Source: Kiritimatiellia bacterium
GTDB taxonomy: Bacteria; Verrucomicrobiota; Kiritimatiellia; RFP12; UBA1067
Direction of reading: 5' to 3'
NCBI GenBank assembly: GCA_017430155.1
Contig: JAFRNO010000223.1
Span: 1-5,265 of the forward strand
Length of the DNA: 5,265 nt
How positions within the stretch are numbered: the stretch's first letter is position 1; each line of letters begins with the position of its first letter. The position numbers were made by a program, and so were the translations under genes. The notes under the pieces were generated by a model. It saw only the letters and a program-made list of their open reading frames with translations. It did not search any database and was not told the DNA's origin. This document shows, piece by piece, positions 1-5,265 of this stretch.

Positions 1-568
1 ACGTGTCCGCAAACGGTTTTGAGAAAAGCGCCGCGGCGGGCGCGATGTCGTCCGCCGTGCCCCGCACGCCGTCCGGACCCTGCGACAGCACCACCGGCGG
101 CTCGTTCGTCGGCTCGTAGACGTAGCGGCGCTTCCAGGGGTCCGGAAGAAGCGTGGGGACGAAATTGGGCGATGAAATGTAGGGCCCCTGCCAGCCGGCA
201 TGGCGCGAATACTTCTGCACCAGGGCCTCCAGCCCCTCGTCGGCCGTGGGGTAGACGCCGCAGTGGAACCTGTACCGCCCCAACGCCTCCGCAAGCGCGT
301 TGACGCTGTTCTGCGCCATCACGATGTTCCCGTCCCGCATCTTCTTCCCCCCGGCCTTTCCGGAACCTTGGATGAGGAGCCCCCCGAGCAACAACAACCC
401 CATCAGCACGACAATGTAGAAGACCGGTCCCCGTTTGATCTGGGGCGCCTGCAGCCCAAGTTCCATCTTCTTGGACTCCATCTCGCGGTAGATGGCCTTG
501 ATCTTCCGCTTGCGCTCCTCCTTCGAGAGCGGAGACTTCTTCTCGGGCGTTTTCTCTGCTTCCATCAT
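1..568 (-). CDS. GspG-type (T2SS protein G) domain protein with non-prepilin membrane anchor; 3' end outside window
   Basis: 189 codons are visible from the ATG at 568, and the frame runs off the left edge without a stop. Residues 1-47 are hydrophilic and basic (KEERKRKIKAIY near 16-27). Residues 48-67 form one hydrophobic segment (FYIVVLMGLLLLGGLLI), giving N-in, C-out topology. Residues 84-175 match the type II secretion major pseudopilin G core: helix ending ALGRYRFHCGVYPT, then EGLEALV, WQGPYI, LPDPWKRRYVYE and SQGPDGVRGTADDI, which resembles the GspG C-terminal loop that binds calcium. A canonical prepilin leader (Gly followed by FTLIE) is absent, so processing into a pilus is doubtful; a stand-alone sensory or anchoring role, or a fusion continuing left, is possible. 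The first ATG overlaps the phosphorylase TGA, and a second in-frame ATG follows at 565. GGAG at 577-580 lies 8 nt upstream of 568. Domain identity is confident; function is not. Confidence 0.82.
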   Translation of the reverse strand, partial: MMEAEKTPEKKSPLSKEERKRKIKAIYREMESKKMELGLQAPQIKRGPVFYIVVLMGLLLLGGLLIQGSGKAGGKKMRDGNIVMAQNSVNALAEALGRYRFHCGVYPTADEGLEALVQKYSRHAGWQGPYISSPNFVPTLLPDPWKRRYVYEPTNEPPVVLSQGPDGVRGTADDIAPAAALFSKPFADT

Positions 569-1920
569 TCCACGATCTCCACTATCAGCGGCCGGACGGT
601 CGGCGCTGCCGACGAGACCGCGATCGCCTCCTGGACGAGCCTCACCGCGGCAGGCAACCGCTCCGGCCGCGTGGGTGCATACAGCTGCGCAAGCGGCTGG
701 CCGGCGGACACTCCGTCGCCACGCTTCACGAGCAGCCGCACGCCCGCCGCCGGATCGATCGCGTCCGTCGCCTGCGCGCGCCCCGCGCCGAGCTCAAACG
801 CGGCCTGCCCGACCTTCTGCGCGTCAATCGACGCGACGAAACCATCGGCGGCGGCGAGCGGCGGTCGCGGGGCGACCGCCCTACCAGGCGAGACGTCCTC
901 AACGCGCCGCTGCGCAAGAAATGCGTCCAGGTCGCCGCCGTGCAGCTTCACCATCTCCGCAAAACGCGCGAAGGCCGCGCCGTTCGCGAGGTTCGCGAGG
1001 CACGCCGCACGCGCCGCGTCAAGGTCCTCGCCCTTCGCCAGCGACACCATCCGCGCCGCCAGCTCCACCGAAAGCTCCACCACGTCATGCGGGAGCGGCC
1101 GCGCTTGTCGCGGCCACGGTAGGGCGCGCTCGCCGAGCGCGCCGCCCCTCAGCACGTCGATCGCCTCCTCCACCTCGAGCGCGTTGCCGACCGTCCACCC
1201 GAGCGGTTCGTCCATCGCCGTCACGAGCGCCGCCGCGCGGCGTCCCGCCGCCTTTGCGCCGTCCACGAGCGCACGCGCGAGCGCGCAGGCGTCCGCGCGC
1301 GTCTTCATGAACGCGCCCGCGCCGCACTTCACGTCGAACACGAGCGTACCCGCGCCCTCCGCGAGCTTCTTCGAGAGGATCGAGCCGACGATGAGGGGGA
1401 TGGACGGCACCGTTCCCGTCACGTCCCTCAGCGCGTAGAGCTTCTTGTCGGCCGGCGCGATGTCGGCCGTCTGCGCGGCGATCGACACGCCGCACGACGC
1501 CACGACGCGCTTGAACTCGTCAAGCGAGAGCGCCGCGTTGTAGCCGGGAATCGACTCGAGCTTGTCCACCGTGCCGCCCGTAAGGCCGAGGCCGCGGCCC
1601 GCGAGGGACGGAACGGACAGCCCGCACGACGCGGCAAGGGGCTGGATGACGAGCGAGAGCTTGTCGCCGATGCCGCCCGTCGAATGCTTGTCGGCCGAAG
1701 GACCCGTCCACGAAAGGCACGCCCCGGAATGCTGCATGGCATCCGTCAGCGCGTGCGTCTCGGCGGCCGTCATGCCGCGGCAGCACACGGCCATCGCGAA
1801 CGCCGCCATCTGGTAGTCCGGCACGTCGCCGCGCGTGTAGGCGTCCACAAGCGCGCGGATCTCCTCTGGCGCCAGCTCGCCTCCTTCGCGTTTCCTGTCC
1901 AGCAACAGCTTGACGATCAT
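565..1920 (-). CDS. deoA: Thymidine / pyrimidine-nucleoside phosphorylase
   Basis: This 451-residue cytoplasmic enzyme cleaves thymidine or related pyrimidine nucleosides with phosphate to give the free base and (deoxy)ribose 1-phosphate, in nucleoside salvage. The N-terminal helical domain (about 3-66) is followed by the phosphate-binding motif DKHSTGGIGDK at 77-87 and the family signature GRGLGLTGGTVDKLE at 108-122. Next come APADKKLYALRDVTGTVPS (155-173), SILSKKLAEG (180-189) and the C-terminal PYNP_C-type domain (about 355-430). Residues equivalent to E. coli DeoA K84, H85, S86, R171, S186 and K190 are present as K78, H79, S80, R165, S180 and K184, so it should be active. The signature departs from E. 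coli by S to A at 107 and H to L at 113. GGAGG at 1929-1933 sits 8 nt before the ATG. It lies 19 bp behind fmt and overlaps the next gene by 4 bp. Two in-frame hairpin elements encode residues about 260-276 and 346-354. The family is certain; base specificity cannot be read from sequence. Confidence 0.95.
   Translation of the reverse strand: MIVKLLLDRKREGGELAPEEIRALVDAYTRGDVPDYQMAAFAMAVCCRGMTAAETHALTDAMQHSGACLSWTGPSADKHSTGGIGDKLSLVIQPLAASCGLSVPSLAGRGLGLTGGTVDKLESIPGYNAALSLDEFKRVVASCGVSIAAQTADIAPADKKLYALRDVTGTVPSIPLIVGSILSKKLAEGAGTLVFDVKCGAGAFMKTRADACALARALVDGAKAAGRRAAALVTAMDEPLGWTVGNALEVEEAIDVLRGGALGERALPWPRQARPLPHDVVELSVELAARMVSLAKGEDLDAARAACLANLANGAAFARFAEMVKLHGGDLDAFLAQRRVEDVSPGRAVAPRPPLAAADGFVASIDAQKVGQAAFELGAGRAQATDAIDPAAGVRLLVKRGDGVSAGQPLAQLYAPTRPERLPAAVRLVQEAIAVSSAAPTVRPLIVEIVE
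577..580 (-). promoter_or_regulatory. Shine-Dalgarno for the GspG-domain gene
   Basis: GGAG on the minus strand lies 8 nt before the ATG at 568, inside the last codons of the phosphorylase gene. The same 8-nt spacing is seen at the phosphorylase start and at the downstream start of the beta-helix gene, which supports start 568 and translation coupled through the ATGA overlap. Confidence 0.55.
860..885 (-). repeat. GGTAG-hairpin element A, inside the phosphorylase gene
   Basis: Read on the minus strand, GGTAG (885-881) runs directly into a perfect hairpin: GGCGGTCGC (880-872), loop CCC, GCGACCGCC (868-860). This is 9 paired bases with no mismatch. It encodes phosphorylase residues of about 346-354 (GRAVAPRPP), at the junction between the catalytic domain and the C-terminal domain, where family members have a variable linker. 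GGCGAG occurs on both sides in direct orientation on the plus strand (853-858 and 887-892), which might be a trace of insertion or may be chance in this GC-rich context. Its layout matches element B but in the opposite orientation. Confidence 0.6.
1095..1143 (+). repeat. GGTAG-hairpin element B (double hairpin), inside the phosphorylase gene
   Basis: On the plus strand, GGTAG (1118-1122) runs directly into a perfect hairpin: GGCGCGCTC (1123-1131), loop GCC, GAGCGCGCC (1135-1143). This is the same 5 + 9 + 3 + 9 layout as element A, with the bulk of the stem sequence different. A second hairpin lies on the other side of GGTAG: GCGGCCGCG (1095-1103), loop CTTGT, CGCGGCCAC (1109-1117), with one mismatch that becomes a G-U pair in minus-strand RNA. 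The element encodes phosphorylase residues of about 260-276 (GALGERALPWPRQARPL), where my remembered E. coli sequence is about 10 residues shorter. Confidence 0.6.
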
Positions 1921-1939
1921 CTTCCTGCCCTCCGCCCCG

Positions 1940-2932
1940 TCATTCGTTCAACAGCATGTCCGTCAGCGGCGTGAGCGGACGCCCCAGCAGGAACTGCCCG
2001 CCGCCCATCGCGCGCGCGCCCTCGGCCTTGAGCGACACAAGCAGGATCGCGCCGTCGACCGTGCGGACGATCGGCCCGCGCTTCGTCGCGGCGAGGATCG
2101 TGCCCGGCATCTCGCCGCGCCAGGCGGGTTCGATCTTCTCGGTCGGCACGAACTCGACGCCCATCACGGCCACGCGGCCGGTCATGCCCTTCTTGCGGAA
2201 GCGCAGCGGGAGGAACGTGTAGCAGCCCGGCCAGGGCGTATAGGCGCGCAGCATGCGCTCGATGTCGTACGAACGCAGCCGGCTCCAGTCGATGAGCCCG
2301 TCCGTCTTCTTGATCTTGTGTGCGAACGTGACGCGCGCCTCCTCCTGCGCCTGGGGAGGCGGCAGCGTGCCGGCGGCGAGCATCCGCATCGTCTTCGCAA
2401 GCGTCACGCCACCGCAGATCGCGAGCTTCTCCATGAGCGACTCGGCCGTGTCCTCTGGATACACCGGCTCCACCTTGCTCATCAGGATCGGACCGTCGTC
2501 CATGCCCAGCCCCATCTTGATCACGCTCACGCCGGACAGCTCGTCGCCGGCGAGGACCGCCGCCGTCACGGGCGAGGCGCCCCGGTATTTGGGCAGAAGG
2601 GAGAAATGGCAGTTGATGCAGCCGAACGGCGGAAGCTCGAGTATCTCCTTCTTGAGGAACTGCCCGAACGCGACCACGGCGATCGCGTCCGGCTTCTTCG
2701 CGCGTATCCAGGCGATCGCGTCCGGCGCATTCACGTTCTCCGGCATGATGCATTCCTTGATGCCGCGCTCGATCGCGTACTGGCGACACGGACAGGGCGT
2801 GAGCTCGCGGCCGCGCCCCGCCGGACGGTCCGGCTGCGTGACAAGGCCGACCACCTGCAGCTCAGGATAGCGCAGGAGGCCCTTCAGGCACATGGCCGAA
2901 GCCGAGGATGAACCCATGAACACAATTCGCAT
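1940..2932 (-). CDS. fmt: Methionyl-tRNA formyltransferase
   Basis: This 330-residue cytoplasmic enzyme transfers a formyl group from 10-formyl-tetrahydrofolate to Met on initiator tRNA. The N-terminal formyltransferase domain (about 1-185) shows MRIVFMG at the start, QPDRPAGRGRELTP (33-46; the tRNA-contacting loop lies in this region in E. coli Fmt), VVAFGQFL (86-93), NCHFSLLPKYRGASPV (107-122) and GLGMDDGPIL (141-150). The catalytic triad equivalents are N107, H109 and D145. The C-terminal tRNA-binding domain (about 205-325) includes the family motif MLRAYTPWPG (227-236). Length is close to the usual 310-320. The start at 2932 is fixed by the MRIVFMG motif and by an in-frame TAG a few codons upstream, yet no Shine-Dalgarno precedes it. 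The stretch after FMG (SSSASAMCLKGLL) differs from the usual TPDFAVP-type sequence, so the protein is divergent there. The phosphorylase follows after 19 bp. Confidence 0.95.
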   Translation of the reverse strand: MRIVFMGSSSASAMCLKGLLRYPELQVVGLVTQPDRPAGRGRELTPCPCRQYAIERGIKECIMPENVNAPDAIAWIRAKKPDAIAVVAFGQFLKKEILELPPFGCINCHFSLLPKYRGASPVTAAVLAGDELSGVSVIKMGLGMDDGPILMSKVEPVYPEDTAESLMEKLAICGGVTLAKTMRMLAAGTLPPPQAQEEARVTFAHKIKKTDGLIDWSRLRSYDIERMLRAYTPWPGCYTFLPLRFRKKGMTGRVAVMGVEFVPTEKIEPAWRGEMPGTILAATKRGPIVRTVDGAILLVSLKAEGARAMGGGQFLLGRPLTPLTDMLLNE

Positions 2933-2941
2933 GACGGATAT

Positions 2942-2970
2942 ATTCTACCATAATCCCCGCCGCGCGAACA
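2942..2970 (-). promoter_or_regulatory. Possible promoter directly upstream of fmt
   Basis: The 45-bp gap before fmt holds an AT-rich patch that stands out from its surroundings. TAGAAT at 2947-2942 (minus strand) resembles a -10 hexamer. The best-placed -35 candidate, TGTTCG at 2970-2965 with a 17-bp spacer, is poor. If used, transcription would start within a few bases of the fmt ATG, giving a leaderless or nearly leaderless message, which fits the absent ribosome-binding site. This is weak evidence. Confidence 0.22.
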
Positions 2971-2977
2971 GATGCCT

Positions 2978-4426
2978 TTATCGAACGTCGCGGTAACGCG
3001 GCTGGCCCGCCTTGGTGCGGAGCGAGGCGTGGTCGAGCGGACGGAAGTACTCGCACTGGTACGTCGTCGCGAACCGCGCGGACATCGGCGACGCATCGGG
3101 AGAGAAGACGAACACCTTGAGAACGCCGTCCTCCTCGACCGTCTTGAGCTCGCGTCCCGCGCAGAGCGCGTTGAGCGGCGTGGCCGTGAAATCGGCCTTC
3201 CCCGCCGCGCCCTTCACGAACGCCAGCCGCCAGGCCGCACCGCCGTCGAGGGTGAGAGTTCCCTCGCACGCGCCCGTCTTCGCCACCGTGAAAATGTCAG
3301 CGACCTTGCACCAGCCCTTGTCGGCGTAGCGCACCGTGTAGTCGGGCAGGTTGCGGCCCACGCAGAGGCGGTCGATGTTCGCGCCCTTGATCGCGTAGTC
3401 GCTCTTGAGGATCACGTCGCGCACCACAGCCGACGGCATGTAGTGCTTCGCCGTCGCGCCCGGATGCGCGTCGTTGCCGCCCACGCCGATGAGCCCGCCG
3501 TTGAGGACGAGCTTACCGGGGTTCAGGGGGTCGGCGACGTGCAGGAAGGAACCCGTGCGGTCAGTCACGTTCTTGACGGATCCGTCCTCCCAGTACATCA
3601 CGTTCATGATCTCGCAGAAGGAGCCCGCTCCCTTCAGGTCGATCGCGTGATAGCAGGTGTCGGGGTAGATCTCCGAGCCGGTAAAGTGCGCGCCCGGGCC
3701 GAGCACGATGCCGCGCGTGTCGTTCCACCAACGCGGTTCGTGCGACCCCATCACGCCCGTCCAGAGGTGCATGTTGTCGCCGTAGGTGTGTCCGTTGTAG
3801 AGCTCCAGGCCGATGTTCACGCCCATCGCCTCGACGTTCGTGAGGCGGCAGTCGGCCGGGCCCTCGATGCGGATGCCCACGGCGCGCGCGGTCGGGTCCT
3901 TCGTTGTGCCGAAGATCGTCATGTTGCCGGCGAAGATCGGACGCGACCCGCGGCCCTTCACGTACAGGCCCCACGCGGCGCAGTTGTAGATGCCCACCTT
4001 GTCGATGAACGTGTACGTGTTCTGCCGGCAGTCCGCGATGCGGATGCCGCATTCGCGGCTCCCGCACATGACGTTGAGGTTCTCGACGTTGATCGGGCGG
4101 TCGCCGCCGAACTCGATCACGCCGCGCGTCCCGTTCGTGCAGACGATGTCCGAGACGAGCCACGTGCGCGCGGCATTCACCACGGAGATGCGCGAGTAGC
4201 CCTCGCCCCGGATGGGGTTCTTGAGGAGGAGCGGCTGCGCCACCTTGTAGATGCCCACCGGGAAGAACAGCGCGCCCTTCGCCGTGTTCGCGTTCACGAT
4301 CGCGCTCACGTCCGCCGAGCCGTCGTTCTTCGCGCCCAGCGCCACCACGTTGAGCACGTCCGCGCGCGCGGACGCGAAACACAGGCAGCCTACCAGCAGC
4401 AACACGGTCTGACGGCAATTATTCAT
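2978..4426 (-). CDS. Secreted right-handed beta-helix protein, pectate-lyase-3 / GH28-related type
   Basis: 482 residues from the ATG at 4426. Residues 1-22 (MNNCRQTVLLLVGCLCFASARA) are an export signal, with ASARA before D23 a plausible signal peptidase I site. LVGC at 11-14 is an alternative lipobox, so a lipid anchor is possible. Residues 24-80 fit the start of pectate-lyase-superfamily helices: LNVVALGAKNDG, then GALFFPVGIYKVAQPLLL and IRGEGYSRISVV. Short repeating coils follow to about 370, such as VENLNVMCGSRECGIRI and VEAMGVNIGLELYNGHTYGDNMHLW. A different, probably beta-sandwich tail spans about 380-460. Thirteen cysteines lie in the mature part, compatible with disulfides outside the cytoplasm. 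I see no recognisable catalytic set, so polysaccharide binding or cleavage is only a family-level guess. An alternative in-frame ATG at 4447 would add seven residues but lacks a good Shine-Dalgarno; GGAG 8 nt before 4426 decides the start. The gene lies 28 bp behind the ABC gene. Confidence 0.85.
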   Translation of the reverse strand: MNNCRQTVLLLVGCLCFASARADVLNVVALGAKNDGSADVSAIVNANTAKGALFFPVGIYKVAQPLLLKNPIRGEGYSRISVVNAARTWLVSDIVCTNGTRGVIEFGGDRPINVENLNVMCGSRECGIRIADCRQNTYTFIDKVGIYNCAAWGLYVKGRGSRPIFAGNMTIFGTTKDPTARAVGIRIEGPADCRLTNVEAMGVNIGLELYNGHTYGDNMHLWTGVMGSHEPRWWNDTRGIVLGPGAHFTGSEIYPDTCYHAIDLKGAGSFCEIMNVMYWEDGSVKNVTDRTGSFLHVADPLNPGKLVLNGGLIGVGGNDAHPGATAKHYMPSAVVRDVILKSDYAIKGANIDRLCVGRNLPDYTVRYADKGWCKVADIFTVAKTGACEGTLTLDGGAAWRLAFVKGAAGKADFTATPLNALCAGRELKTVEEDGVLKVFVFSPDASPMSARFATTYQCEYFRPLDHASLRTKAGQPRYRDVR

Positions 4427-4451
4427 TTTCCATTCTCCATTTTTCATTTTC
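4424..4451. repeat. Heptanucleotide tandem repeat overlapping the beta-helix gene start
   Basis: Four 7-bp units read on the plus strand as CATTTTC, CATTCTC, CATTTTT, CATTTTC (minus strand: GAAAATG, AAAAATG, GAGAATG, GAAAATG). The next seven bases (CGTTCAA) may be a decayed fifth unit that runs into the ABC stop codon. The repeat is AT-rich in a GC-rich window, fills the gap between the ABC and beta-helix genes, and every unit carries an ATG on the coding strand. The last ATG is the likely start at 4426; the one at 4447 is three units away and in the same frame. Confidence 0.8.
4435..4438 (-). promoter_or_regulatory. Shine-Dalgarno that decides the beta-helix gene start
   Basis: GGAG on the minus strand is 8 nt upstream of the ATG at 4426, and is created by the one variant copy of the heptamer repeat. 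The ATG at 4447 has only a weak CGGAAA before it, so 4426 is preferred. Confidence 0.5.
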
Positions 4452-4454
4452 CGT

Positions 4455-5265
4455 TCAATCGGTCTTCTGCATGTCGCAGAGGCGGCGGTAGACGCCGTTC
4501 GCGGCGTAGAGTTCGTCGTGCGTGCCGCGCTCCACGATCACGCCCTCCCGCATGACGAGGATGAGGTCCGCGTCGCGGATCGTCGAGAGGCGGTGCGCGA
4601 TCGCGAACGTCGTGCGGTTGGCCATGAGCCGGTTGATGGCGTCCTGCACGAGGCGCTCCGTGACCGTGTCGAGCGCGCTCGTGGCCTCGTCGAGGATGAG
4701 GATGGGCGGGTTGCGGAGGATCGCCCGCGCGATGGCGATGCGCTGGCGCTCGCCGCCGGAGAGCGCGAATCCCTTCTCGCCCACGTTCCGGTCGTACCCC
4801 TCGGGCTGCGACATGATGAACTCGTGGGCGTTCGCCATCTTCGCCGCCTCCACCACCTGCTCGTGCGTCGCGTCCGGCGAACCGTACTTGATGTTCGCCT
4901 CGACCGTGTCGTTGAAGAGCAGCGTCTCCTGCATCACGCTGCCCACCAGGTTGCGGAGGTCGGCGATGCGCAGGTCGCGCAGGTCCACGCCGTCCATCGT
5001 CACGCGCCCCTCGTACGGGTCGTAGAAGCGCGCGAGGAGCCCGCTCATCGTGGACTTCCCGCTGCCCGTGCCGCCCACGACGGCCACCACCTTCCCGCGC
5101 GGGATCTCGAACGAGGCGTGCGACACGGCGTCGCGCTCCGCCGTGTCGTAGCGGAACGACACGTCCTCGAACACGATCCTGTCCGTGAACGCGGCCTTCG
5201 GCGCGGCGTCGGTCCTCTCCGGCAGGGACATCCGCACGTCGAGGATCGAATACAGGCGCGAGAGC
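4455..5265 (-). CDS. ABC exporter, ATPase domain (MsbA/multidrug type); 5' end outside window
   Basis: 269 codons are visible, ending at TGA 4457-4455; the frame is open to the right edge. It is the C-terminal half of a transporter that uses ATP to move lipids, drugs or peptides across the inner membrane. The first visible residues (LSRLYSILDV) match the linker between the membrane domain and the ATPase of fused exporters, so the membrane helices should lie just to the right. Motifs in order: Walker A GGTGSGKST (5075-5049), Q-loop VMQET (from about 4934), signature LSGGERQR (from 4763, with E where Q is commonest), Walker B ILILDE (4703-4686), D-loop SALD, H-loop histidine in AHRLS (4595-4593). 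All catalytic elements are intact. A GTG at 5237 is only an internal codon, since homology continues upstream of it. Substrate cannot be inferred. The secreted beta-helix gene follows after 28 bp. Confidence 0.93.
   Translation of the reverse strand, partial: LSRLYSILDVRMSLPERTDAAPKAAFTDRIVFEDVSFRYDTAERDAVSHASFEIPRGKVVAVVGGTGSGKSTMSGLLARFYDPYEGRVTMDGVDLRDLRIADLRNLVGSVMQETLLFNDTVEANIKYGSPDATHEQVVEAAKMANAHEFIMSQPEGYDRNVGEKGFALSGGERQRIAIARAILRNPPILILDEATSALDTVTERLVQDAINRLMANRTTFAIAHRLSTIRDADLILVMREGVIVERGTHDELYAANGVYRRLCDMQKTD

Noticed and set aside
179..187. A third GTAGGG copy on the plus strand
   Set aside because: It encodes the conserved GPYI of the GspG domain and has no 9-bp hairpin next to it, so it is not a copy of the repeat element.
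200..1438. Long plus-strand frame (412 codons) and a smaller one at 492-1310
   Set aside because: Low-complexity Ala/Arg/Ser/Pro translation, antisense to the phosphorylase and the GspG-domain gene, both of which have clear motifs.
1917..2789. Minus-strand frame of 290 codons overlapping fmt
   Set aside because: It is a shifted frame of fmt with an Arg/Asp/Gly-rich translation; the fmt frame carries all the family motifs.
2933..2977. Terminator between the beta-helix gene and fmt
   Set aside because: No stable stem followed by a T run is visible in the minus-strand reading of this gap.
4492..4507. Perfect 6-bp hairpin with a TTCG loop on the plus strand, considered as a terminator
   Set aside because: It lies inside the conserved C-terminal coding part of the ABC gene (LYAANGVYRRL), on the non-coding strand, with no T run after it.
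2972..4555. Long open frame on the plus strand opposite the beta-helix gene (527 codons)
   Set aside because: Its translation is rich in R, A, V and H with no family motifs, and it lies antisense to a protein with a signal peptide and recognisable beta-helix pattern. Long antisense frames are expected where third positions are mostly G or C.
5235..5237. GTG as the start of the ABC protein
   Set aside because: The same frame stays open to the window edge, and the upstream residues (LSRLYSILDV) match the exporter linker, so the gene is cut by the window and does not start here.

Overview
The window is a run of five co-directional genes, all on the minus strand, so transcription enters at the right edge and leaves at the left. 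Base composition is high in GC, with strong G/C third positions. That makes nearly every antisense frame open, and I treat those frames as shadows. The gene mix (an MsbA-type ABC exporter, a secreted cysteine-containing right-handed beta-helix protein, Fmt, a DeoA-family phosphorylase and a GspG-domain protein on an unusual anchor) suggests a GC-rich Gram-negative bacterium. My best guess is the Verrucomicrobiota/Kiritimatiellota/Lentisphaerota part of the PVC group, but that is an inference from style and not a demonstrated placement.

Layout in transcription order. (1) 5265-4455: the C-terminal part of an ABC exporter, with the complete ATPase domain and a 5' end outside the window. (2) 4426-2978: a secreted or lipid-anchored pectate-lyase-like beta-helix protein. 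It starts inside a 7-bp tandem repeat of the GAAAATG type that fills the gap behind the ABC gene. (3) 2932-1940: methionyl-tRNA formyltransferase (fmt). It follows a 45-bp AT-rich gap and has no visible Shine-Dalgarno sequence. (4) 1920-565: a thymidine/pyrimidine-nucleoside phosphorylase with all expected catalytic residues. Its gene carries two related GC-rich hairpin elements in frame. (5) 568-1: a protein with a cytoplasmic basic tail, one membrane segment and a T2SS GspG-type domain. It overlaps the phosphorylase stop by 4 bp and runs off the left edge.

Gaps in transcription order are 28, 45, 19 and -4 bp, so the five genes could be one operon, or two if fmt has its own promoter. Functionally the set is mixed: translation initiation (Fmt), nucleoside salvage (phosphorylase) and envelope functions (exporter, beta-helix, GspG-like protein). 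No shared pathway is evident.

The items most worth following up are the paired GGTAGG-hairpin elements inside the phosphorylase gene, the GspG domain on a non-prepilin anchor, and the ATG-bearing heptamer repeat at the beta-helix gene start. There is no gene-free stretch over 50 bp. I see no tRNA, rRNA, CRISPR array, insertion sequence or convincing intrinsic terminator.
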